The position numbers and the translations under genes are program-made. A stretch of DNA of 64,000 nucleotides, taken from NCBI GenBank assembly GCA_041492185.1, contig JBGPWL010000011.1, forward strand, positions 1 through 64,000, written 5' to 3'. The notes under the pieces were generated by a model that was given only the letters and a program-made list of their open reading frames with translations, ran no database searches and was not told the origin of the DNA. The stretch is from JAOAPY01 sp041492185. GTDB taxonomy: Bacteria > Acidobacteriota > Blastocatellia > Pyrinomonadales > Pyrinomonadaceae. Of the stretch, positions 58,239 to 64,000 are shown piece after piece (position 1 is the first letter of the stretch; the number at the start of each line of letters is the position of its first letter).

Positions 58239-58880
58239 CTACTGTTGCGGCTCTGCGAGCGAAAAGACTCGCTTGACTATAGTTCTCCGATCCGTTGTAC
58301 TTTGGCCATGGAAGCAGGTCTTAGGAATTATCTTATCCAGTTTCAGGAATGGACCAAGACACATTGCGCTCCCGTCTTTTTTCGTGACGAATTTGATGAG
58401 CGTCGCAACGGCTCTCGGAGATCTGGCGCTTGGCTCTCGCATTCCGGTATGAGCTGACTGAAGACTTACCCAAGACTGGCAAGCAAGTACGATAAGAGTT
58501 GCCCCGAAGCCGACATAGAGTGGAACCAGAAGTGTGTAGTTAATTAAGTTCTCCCAGTCGTGCCGAAAATAAATCCTAAGCGCATCTGTTCCTTCATACG
58601 TACCTGCAACGTGAGTCCAAAAAAAGATAACGATGAAACAAAAGAACCAACTGAGAGCGACGCCGAATAAGAACGCTCTCCTAGGCCAGCCTCGCGGTAG
58701 AATTGAATTGAGTGAGAGTGGAATTGCGGGCGTTACGCCGAATAGAAGCGCACCAGCAGTTCGGCGCAGCGGTCTAGGAATCACAGCCCGTACGATTGAT
58801 ACCATCCACGAAAAAATAAATAACTTAGGTTCGTTTGGGCGTGGTTCCTTACGGCGTAATAGAAGAGAAAGTGAAGACAT
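58239..58880 (-). CDS. Probable small membrane protein, unrecognised
   Basis: About 213 residues from this ATG (start uncertain; the frame is open 22 codons further). Three hydrophobic segments stand out: LFGVALSWFFCFIVIFFWTH, LLVPLYVGFGATLIVLACQS, and a weaker RRTAGALLFGVTPAIPLSLN. No domain is recognised, and base composition is richer in A/T than its neighbours. It could be a degraded or foreign gene. Downstream, the C-terminus is hydrophilic. Confidence 0.5.
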   Translation of the reverse strand: MSSLSLLLRRKEPRPNEPKLFIFSWMVSIVRAVIPRPLRRTAGALLFGVTPAIPLSLNSILPRGWPRRAFLFGVALSWFFCFIVIFFWTHVAGTYEGTDALRIYFRHDWENLINYTLLVPLYVGFGATLIVLACQSWVSLQSAHTGMREPSARSPRAVATLIKFVTKKDGSAMCLGPFLKLDKIIPKTCFHGQSTTDRRTIVKRVFSLAEPQQ

Positions 58881-59275
58881 GTTGGCTAAGGGGACTCCTT
58901 GCCTGAGGATCACAAAGCGCCATTCTTGTATTCCAAAACGAACCACGAGTCAATAGTTTGTGTCCACGTAGTCCTACGCGTACGCCCCACAGAACACCAA
59001 TTCGACGTCATGAAAGAAGTTGAAGCCTTGCCATGCTGTGAACGGCTAATGCCGCGACGCAGCATGCTCTTGCTACATTTCCCACTAGCATCGGCATTTA
59101 GACCTGAATCCGCTTGTAAGCTGTTGAGTTTGTGGAGGTGGCGATCGGAATCGAACCGATGGATAAAGGTCTTGCAGTCCGTTCGGAGTAACTCACACTG
59201 AGTATCACTAGGCGGGATGGAATAACAAACACGGGCCTTCTTGCCTTTGCCGACATCTCAAAGCGAAGGGGTTCT
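58881..59275. other. Intergenic region with a tRNA-Cys 3' fragment
   Basis: No protein gene is supported in this 395-base gap. It contains the truncated tRNA described at 59133-59176. The remainder is of lower G+C and shows no repeats in common with the rest of the window. Confidence 0.5.
59133..59176 (-). pseudogene. tRNA-Cys 3'-half fragment (possible attachment-site remnant)
   Basis: On the minus strand this reads TGCAAGACCTTTATCCATCG, then the T-arm ATCGG TTCGATT CCGAT, the acceptor strand CGCCACC and T-CCA. These match the anticodon-to-CCA half of a tRNA-Cys (anticodon GCA). The 5' half is missing: the upstream bases contain no matching acceptor or D-arm. A 3' tRNA end left alone is what integration at a tRNA gene leaves behind. 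Confidence 0.75.
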
Positions 59276-59692
59276 TCACGAGCCGGGCTGCGTGGGCCGA
59301 GTGCTGAGGTATTCTCCCAGCGCTTTGTCTGCGGTTTGAATGTGGGCAACGAGCCAGGTGCGCAGAGCCTCAATGAGACTCTCCCTGTCCGCTGCCGTTC
59401 CCGTCGCGAGGCTATGCTTCAGGTTTCGCACTTCCAGCAGCAACCGTTGGTGTTCCAGCAAATGAGCCTCGTAGGCTTCGTAGGCGTGCAGCTTCATAGC
59501 AAGCTGTTCAGAGAGAAAATGAAGATCGGTGTGTTGCACCAACTCCTGCAGCAGCGGGTAGATCAAACTGTCATCAGCTCCACCCCTAACGGCAGCTTTC
59601 AGATCATTGAGCCGGCTGAGTTGGCCCAGATGTTCCTGGTCCATCGAGGCAACGCCGACGCTCAGTTCGGTTGCTTCTTCCATCGTGTCCAT
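59276..59692 (-). CDS. Bacteriohemerythrin
   Basis: A 138-residue hemerythrin domain with all seven iron ligands in the expected positions: His21, His58, Glu62, His77, His81, His117 and Asp122 (in SMDQEHLGQL, HTDLHFLSEQL, EAHLLEHQRL, VAHIQTADKAL). It binds oxygen, NO or iron reversibly. The N-terminal ELSVGVASMDQEH is family-typical although shorter than in MCP fusions. It is a single-domain protein and stands alone. Confidence 0.92.
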   Translation of the reverse strand: MDTMEEATELSVGVASMDQEHLGQLSRLNDLKAAVRGGADDSLIYPLLQELVQHTDLHFLSEQLAMKLHAYEAYEAHLLEHQRLLLEVRNLKHSLATGTAADRESLIEALRTWLVAHIQTADKALGEYLSTRPTQPGS

Positions 59693-59782
59693 AATTCAAA
59701 TCTATCTTCGCATGCCCCGTTCCTCAAGGTCTAGCGCTTGCTTTCGAGGGTATTGTCCTAATTTGGTTTTGTGATTTTTCCC

Positions 59783-59872
59783 GCCAGGACAAGAACGATC
59801 CACGAAGTCACACTAAGCCGCACGAACAAGACTAGTTTCGCTTCGTGTGTTTTCGTGGATCGTTTTCCTGGC
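59783..59872. repeat. Inverted ACGATCCACGAA element
   Basis: Left arm 59783-59813 (GCCAGGAC...GATCCACGAAG) and right arm 59845-59872 are imperfect complements around a 31-base spacer. A single arm of the same family (AACGATCCACGAAGTGACAC) lies at 26929-26948. Confidence 0.7.
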
Positions 59873-59890
59873 AAGCCGCAATCTCTCGAA

Positions 59891-60040
59891 ATGCTGAAAA
59901 AAGCAAAATCGCCACAGAGACACAGAGTCACGGAGAAGAGGAATGATCGGAATCAATCAGAAATGCCAACAGACTTCTTCTTTGTTCTCATCTTTCTCCG
60001 TGCCTCCGTGCCTCTGTGGCTAAGTTTAGTTTTTCAGCAT
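59891..60040. repeat. Inverted CACAGAGG-word element with ATGCTGAAAAA ends
   Basis: Left arm 59891-59937 runs ATGCTGAAAAA..GCCACAGAGACACAGAG. Right arm 59993-60040 is the imperfect complement ending in TTTTTCAGCAT. It is the longest copy of the CACAGAGG class and lies just downstream of the GMC oxidoreductase stop. Confidence 0.8.
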
Positions 60041-60050
60041 CCTGCCAGGT

Positions 60051-61631
60051 CTAGCTGACCAGATGGTCGGCGATCCGCTCCGACAACGCGCTGATGGTTG
60101 CGGACGGATTGACACTCAAGGCTGTCGGAATGATTGAACCATCGGAGACGTACAGGTTCGGATAGTTCCAAACCTCGCCGTACTCGTTTACGACGCCTTG
60201 ATCTTTATCATCCGACATAACACATCCGCCCAGGGGGTGCGCCGTCAGAAGTTTTCCCAGCGGCCAGCGCCACAGCAGACTGGTTTCGTATTTTCCTTTC
60301 ACGCCGCCACTGAGCGCGCGCATGCCCTGTTCCATTTCGCGGAACATTTCGCGACTGCGCCGGCTGTTCCAATCGATGTCGATGTCGCCGCCTGACAATT
60401 TCATTTTGCCGTCGGCCGCATCGGTGCCCATGCCGAGGTAAGGCAGGAACCGTGGCGTCAGTCCGCCCCGAAACAACTGATCCACGCCGTCGGTAAAAGG
60501 GGAAGACTTGCTGAGACCAAGAGTCCGCAGCAGGTATTTGTCGAGAAACCGCTTCAGGTTGTGCCAGCGTTTCGGATTTGGCATCGCGCCTTCAAGAAAC
60601 CAAAGGAACGGATCGGGAAATCCGAGGTCTTCGATGGAAATCCTGTTCTTCGCGGTTGAGTAATCAGTAATCGCCGTGATGCTCGGACCAGCACTCGGAT
60701 CAATTTCGCGATCCGAATTGAACGCACCGGCCAGCAGAAAGTCACCGTTGCCGGAAAACTTTTCGCCGAGCATGCGACTCAGATTGGGCAGCGTCTTGTG
60801 CAGATCGCGAGAGCGCAGCAATATCTCAGTCGAGCCGAGCGACCCGGCAGAGACGATCACCTTTCGTCCCACGACGGCGCCGAGTTCGAACTCGCCACGC
60901 TTCTCTGAGTCGAAGTGCTTAAAGTGAACTCGGTAGCCATCACTACCCGCGCTGCCGACCGGCTCGATCTTTTCCACGTAGTGCAGCGGATAAACTTCAG
61001 CGCCGTTTTGCTCGGCCAGCGCGATGTAGTTCAAATCGAGCGTGTTCTTGGCATGAACATGGCAACCAAGCATGCAGTTGCCGCAGTAAACACAGCCACC
61101 TTGCGGCACGCCCTGGCGATTGATCTTGTCCGTGCCGGTGTAAACGCAAATGTCCACCAGTTCACCTTTCTTTCCGGCCGCCTGTGCGGCCGCAAGAAAA
61201 GCTTCGGTGCGACTCGGCATGTCCAATCCGGGAGGTGGCGTGAGCGGCTTGGCCTCGAGCACGTCCTTGGCCTTGTCATAAAACGGATTCAGCACGTCGC
61301 GCTTGACCGCTTTCGGCCAGCGCGGATTTTCGAAAATCTCCTTCGGCGTCCGGATATGAACGTTGAAGTAAACCAGCGAGCCTCCGCCGACGCCGCTGCC
61401 CTGGAGCACGTCAATTTTTCCGAACGTTCGGTAGTCAATCAGACCGTAGTCTTTGAAGTTCCAGAACGAGCGCGCGACTTGTCCGGTGGTGCGCGGGAAA
61501 TCTTTCTTGCCCCAACGCTTGCCGCGCTCGAGAATGCAAACCGACCGGCCCGCTTCAGCGAGACGGCAGGCGTTGATTGCGCCGCCAAAGCCGGAACCAA
61601 TGACTACGACATCGTATACATCTTTCATCAT
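60051..61631 (-). CDS. GMC oxidoreductase (cholesterol-oxidase-like)
   Basis: About 526 residues. FAD binding is at VYDVVVIGSGFGGAINACRL, followed by GSGVGGGSLVYFNVHIRTP. A cysteine cluster (GGCVYCGNCMLGCHVHAKNT) is typical of the cholesterol-oxidase-like GMC group. The C-terminal LLTAHPLGGCVMSDDKDQGV and SDGSIIPTALSVNPSATISA complete the active-site region. It oxidises an alcohol, possibly a sterol or terpenoid. GAGG supports this ATG. Same strand as a metallophosphoesterase and a RoxA-like cytochrome. Confidence 0.9.
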   Translation of the reverse strand: MMKDVYDVVVIGSGFGGAINACRLAEAGRSVCILERGKRWGKKDFPRTTGQVARSFWNFKDYGLIDYRTFGKIDVLQGSGVGGGSLVYFNVHIRTPKEIFENPRWPKAVKRDVLNPFYDKAKDVLEAKPLTPPPGLDMPSRTEAFLAAAQAAGKKGELVDICVYTGTDKINRQGVPQGGCVYCGNCMLGCHVHAKNTLDLNYIALAEQNGAEVYPLHYVEKIEPVGSAGSDGYRVHFKHFDSEKRGEFELGAVVGRKVIVSAGSLGSTEILLRSRDLHKTLPNLSRMLGEKFSGNGDFLLAGAFNSDREIDPSAGPSITAITDYSTAKNRISIEDLGFPDPFLWFLEGAMPNPKRWHNLKRFLDKYLLRTLGLSKSSPFTDGVDQLFRGGLTPRFLPYLGMGTDAADGKMKLSGGDIDIDWNSRRSREMFREMEQGMRALSGGVKGKYETSLLWRWPLGKLLTAHPLGGCVMSDDKDQGVVNEYGEVWNYPNLYVSDGSIIPTALSVNPSATISALSERIADHLVS

Positions 61632-61712
61632 ATTCACCTCGCTACCACGCTGGTCAGTTAAAGCCAATCGGTTTCCGGCAGAAGCATGCCAAGCGCGCCT
61701 CAAGCCGAGCGG

Positions 61713-63149
61713 TTACCACTGCTCGATCTTGCTTTGGAGGTTGGCAACTCGTCTTGGGATTTCGCTGGCGGTGACTTCCGAAAAAGCCTTCCAGGGACTG
61801 GTCGCCGCATCGACCAATCCGACGATGCGATCATGAAACTGGTTCTTGGCGTCATTCGGCAGAGTTGCCGTTTGGACTTTAACTGAGTACGCGGACGGGC
61901 TCGTTTCTTCGTTGTACATTCGCAGCGACGTCAGATCGAGATTCTCGTCAGCCAACACAACCGCGCCGCCGACCAGCGGATGTCGATCGGCGCTGTCGAT
62001 CACCCAGCCGCCCGTGTTATAGACGTTCACGCCCGGCTCGTATCCGTCGAAGCTCATCTGCGATTGAAATGGCTTGTGAGTGTGGCCGAAGATGATCGCG
62101 CAACTGGGCGGGACATTCCCATTTCTTTCGATCTTGATCTGCTTCAGCACAGGTCCTTCGATGTACGCCTGCAAGCCTTTCTTTGCGTCATCCGTTAAAT
62201 AGTCATCGGTCTGAGTTCTTTCCGCGTTTGACGCCGCGAAGAGCACGAGATTAAAGACCTTCTTTAATAGTCTCGCTTCCAGCCAGTTCTTCCAGCCGGC
62301 GCGACCCGGTCTATTCGCCAATCCGCTCGCCAGGTTACTAATCAGCATCCGCAACTGGCTTTCGTTTTGCAGCTTGTCGTAAACGATTTCAACGTCCGTG
62401 CCAACTGCACCTGAGCGCCCCATGGTCGACCAGAAGAAATCTATCCAGGCGAAGTTCTCGGCTTCGTAGTCCCAGGTTAGTTCTGGTCTCGCGGCTTTGG
62501 GAAACATCAGTTTGCGCATCGTGCTCATGAGCAGATACATCGACTCAGCGAAGTGCCCGTGAGTGAATATCGCACAGCGGCGATGATCCTCAGTCAACAA
62601 GGCGAGGTTGGGATAGATGGTACCGATCTGTACGTCCAGCAAGTGCGGGTACCTGTGAACGATTCCGTTCAGGAAAAATGAAGGAACAACAGCCTTGTTT
62701 GGATCGAACATGCTGGTCGCATGCCAGGGAATCTCGAGAAATTCTCCGGGCGCCTGGTTTGGTTTTTCGAGGTACTTAACGTACTGCGTCTCGCGAGCGG
62801 TTTCCCAAAGATGATGGTCGTGATTGCCGGGAATGTAGAGAATGTCTTTGAAAAGTCGCTCCCCTTTCTCAGGCAGAATCAACTCGATGAAGCGCTCAAA
62901 GGCCATCGCCGCAAGGTTGTCTGTAGTCAAAGCGAGTTCGAGAATGTCACCAGCGAGAATCAGCGTCGGCTTCTCGTTCTTGTTTTCGTTTTGAGCAACA
63001 AGCTCTTTCAAACACTCGACCAGGGCCGCCAACACCGGACTCGCAACGCTTGTATCGCTGCTCTTATTATTCGGTGTCAGGTTGGTCAGCAAACTATTCT
63101 GTGCACCCAGGTGCATATCTGAGAGACAGACGTAACGAATGTCAGGCAT
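61713..63149 (-). CDS. Calcineurin-like metallophosphoesterase
   Basis: A 478-residue protein with the five metal motifs of the superfamily: SDMHLGAQNS, LAGDILELAL, IPGNHDHHLWE, FTHGHFAES and FGHTHKPFQSQ. Between them lie helical insertions of about 150 residues that enlarge it well beyond a minimal phosphodiesterase. No signal peptide is apparent. The substrate might be a phosphodiester or nucleotide; nothing specific is visible. It is separated from the GMC gene by 81 bases. Confidence 0.9.
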   Translation of the reverse strand: MPDIRYVCLSDMHLGAQNSLLTNLTPNNKSSDTSVASPVLAALVECLKELVAQNENKNEKPTLILAGDILELALTTDNLAAMAFERFIELILPEKGERLFKDILYIPGNHDHHLWETARETQYVKYLEKPNQAPGEFLEIPWHATSMFDPNKAVVPSFFLNGIVHRYPHLLDVQIGTIYPNLALLTEDHRRCAIFTHGHFAESMYLLMSTMRKLMFPKAARPELTWDYEAENFAWIDFFWSTMGRSGAVGTDVEIVYDKLQNESQLRMLISNLASGLANRPGRAGWKNWLEARLLKKVFNLVLFAASNAERTQTDDYLTDDAKKGLQAYIEGPVLKQIKIERNGNVPPSCAIIFGHTHKPFQSQMSFDGYEPGVNVYNTGGWVIDSADRHPLVGGAVVLADENLDLTSLRMYNEETSPSAYSVKVQTATLPNDAKNQFHDRIVGLVDAATSPWKAFSEVTASEIPRRVANLQSKIEQW

Positions 63150-63255
63150 TGGTTGTTCTCCTGGATTCTCTTGTTAATTGGGCATGCTGATGTCGTCCGC
63201 GGTACCCAAACCAACGGACGGCGACGGCTTCAGTCAAAGAGTCTGAACCGCGCGC

Positions 63256-63687
63256 TCAAACCACCGGAGCGCCACCGCACCGCATGATTTTCTTGTAAGC
63301 CCAAACCAGAAAAATGCCGATAACAAGGTTGCCGGGCGGCGCGATGAAGAGTCCCATCTTTCCAATAGTGGTGAGCGTGTGGGCGTAGTAAATGTATGTC
63401 CAGTCGGAAAAAAGTTCCGTCAGCCGCACACCGGCGATGAGGACCAGCCACCACGGTGCCTTGCGCCAACAAAACAGCGCGATCAGTTGCAGCAACGTGA
63501 ATGCTACCCAGAGCGCTCCGGTTCGTTTGAGCAAGCCTTCAACGTCCAGGTTGTCGTAATGGACGCCGTGGAAGGTCATGAACCACTTGTCGGGGAAGAC
63601 CAGACAAGTAGTGGAAAGAACCACATCAAGAATCACCAGAAACGCCAGCAGCACGTAAATGAGATTTTTTAGTTTCGAACTAATCAT
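63256..63687 (-). CDS. Small four-helix membrane protein
   Basis: A 143-residue protein with four hydrophobic segments (LIYVLLAFLVILDVVLSTTC, GALWVAFTLLQLIALFCW, WWLVLIAGVRLTELFSDW, GNLVIGIFLVWAYKKIM). The aromatic-rich loop PDKWFMTFHGVHYDN is distinctive. I know no family name. It lies between the cytochrome and metallophosphoesterase genes on the same strand, suggesting a common operon. Confidence 0.8.
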   Translation of the reverse strand: MISSKLKNLIYVLLAFLVILDVVLSTTCLVFPDKWFMTFHGVHYDNLDVEGLLKRTGALWVAFTLLQLIALFCWRKAPWWLVLIAGVRLTELFSDWTYIYYAHTLTTIGKMGLFIAPPGNLVIGIFLVWAYKKIMRCGGAPVV

Positions 63688-63743
63688 CGTTGAGTTCTCC
63701 TTCCAGCCATTACGGCGGCAATAGCCCGCCGCTAAACATAGTG

Positions 63744-64000
63744 TTAGAGAGTTTTCAGAAACTCAATCAACGCCTTTTTGTCATCGGGCGACAGATCGGT
63801 GCCCCACAAATGTCCCTGATTGGAATTTCCGACCACGTTTGTGTCGTAGCGAAAACCAGATTTCTCGGCTTCGGCGCCGCTCGAGACAAAGCCAAGCTTC
63901 TCCTGGTCATAAACGTCATAGCCGCGCCAGAATAATTTCGGTCGTTGATCCGGAGGCGTGAGCAAATCAGTCAACGTCGGTACCGAGCCGTTGTGCAGAT
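63744..64000 (-). CDS. RoxA-like c-type cytochrome / oxidoreductase, C-terminus only
   Basis: The frame is open to the window edge and gives 85 residues, including LHNGSVPTLTDLLTPPDQRP, GFVSSGAEAEKSGFRYDTNV and GNSNQGHLWGTDLSPDDKKA. These are the C-terminal motifs of the RoxA/di-heme cytochrome peroxidase-like family. The heme-binding CxxCH motifs and the true start lie outside. RoxA-type enzymes cleave polyisoprene oxidatively; most relatives have unknown substrates. It is the first visible gene of the cytochrome-MPE-GMC cluster. Confidence 0.82.
   Translation of the reverse strand, partial: LHNGSVPTLTDLLTPPDQRPKLFWRGYDVYDQEKLGFVSSGAEAEKSGFRYDTNVVGNSNQGHLWGTDLSPDDKKALIEFLKTL

Overview
The window looks like a chromosomal segment of a soil-type Acidobacteriota, most likely Blastocatellia. 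This is inferred from gene content: an acidobacterial-type VWFA-related protein, an exosortase with a VIT/vWA partner, zinc-ribbon/TonB fusions, several VOC/DoxX/SRPBCC proteins and many dispersed palindromic repeats. No rRNA or other species marker is present, so the placement is tentative. There is one complete tRNA (Leu, anticodon TAA), one tRNA-Cys 3' fragment, and no CRISPR array or prophage.

Layout. 1-2.5 kb (minus strand): a truncated IS200-like/REP-associated transposase, orphan antitoxin-like proteins, a nucleotidyltransferase with a small partner, and a C39-like cysteine peptidase overlapping a small upstream gene. 2.7-8.7 kb (minus): an MFS transporter, a ParE/RelE-type toxin-antitoxin pair, a 5'-3' exonuclease, then DoxX, SRPBCC, DUF1801 and three VOC (glyoxalase-fold) proteins. 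9.0-16.5 kb (plus): an exosortase island made of a VIT/vWA protein with a C-terminal SEP-type sorting signal, an exosortase, a 1.1-kaa secreted Cys-peptidase-like/TPR protein and a secreted beta-rich protein. 16.6-26.9 kb: an M23 peptidase with a peptidoglycan-binding domain, tRNA-Leu, a Fur-family regulator, ferredoxin, M28 peptidase, UspA, an isopropylmalate-type dehydrogenase, CinA, an acetoacetate-decarboxylase-like protein, GrpB, a REP transposase bracketed by its REPs, and a dienelactone hydrolase. 27-32 kb: D-aminoacylase, a dense repeat region, a DUF433/DUF5615 toxin-antitoxin pair, and a duplicated 100-residue domain that occurs once alone and once fused to a HELAE-motif protein. 32.4-42.2 kb: an S41/TPR protease, a DUF711-M20 peptidase pair, a VWFA-related protein and a large secreted helical protein. 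42.2-51.6 kb: ACMSD-type amidohydrolase, soluble transhydrogenase, TonB-like protein, sarcosine-oxidase-like protein, a TacAT toxin-antitoxin pair, an APC permease, a YncE-like propeller and a metallo-beta-lactamase-fold hydrolase. 51.7-55 kb (minus): an ECF sigma factor translationally coupled to a two-VOC protein with an extra N-terminal helical segment, flanked by two more VOC genes, then rpoZ. 55-64 kb (minus): peptide-binding lipoprotein, CapA-like protein, hemerythrin, GMC oxidoreductase, metallophosphoesterase and the C-terminus of a RoxA-like c-type cytochrome.

The strongest candidates for new biology are: (1) the compact exosortase locus, where a mobile inverted repeat seems to supply the exosortase gene's ribosome binding site, start codon and first codons; (2) the ECF sigma-VOC operon, whose fused regulator-like segment is followed by an internal start; (3) the duplicated domain attached to a HELAE protein; and (4) a family of intergenic inverted repeats built from short tandem words such as CGCAAAGG and CACAGAGG. 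Functional statements rest on recognised motifs in the translated sequences; no database search was possible.
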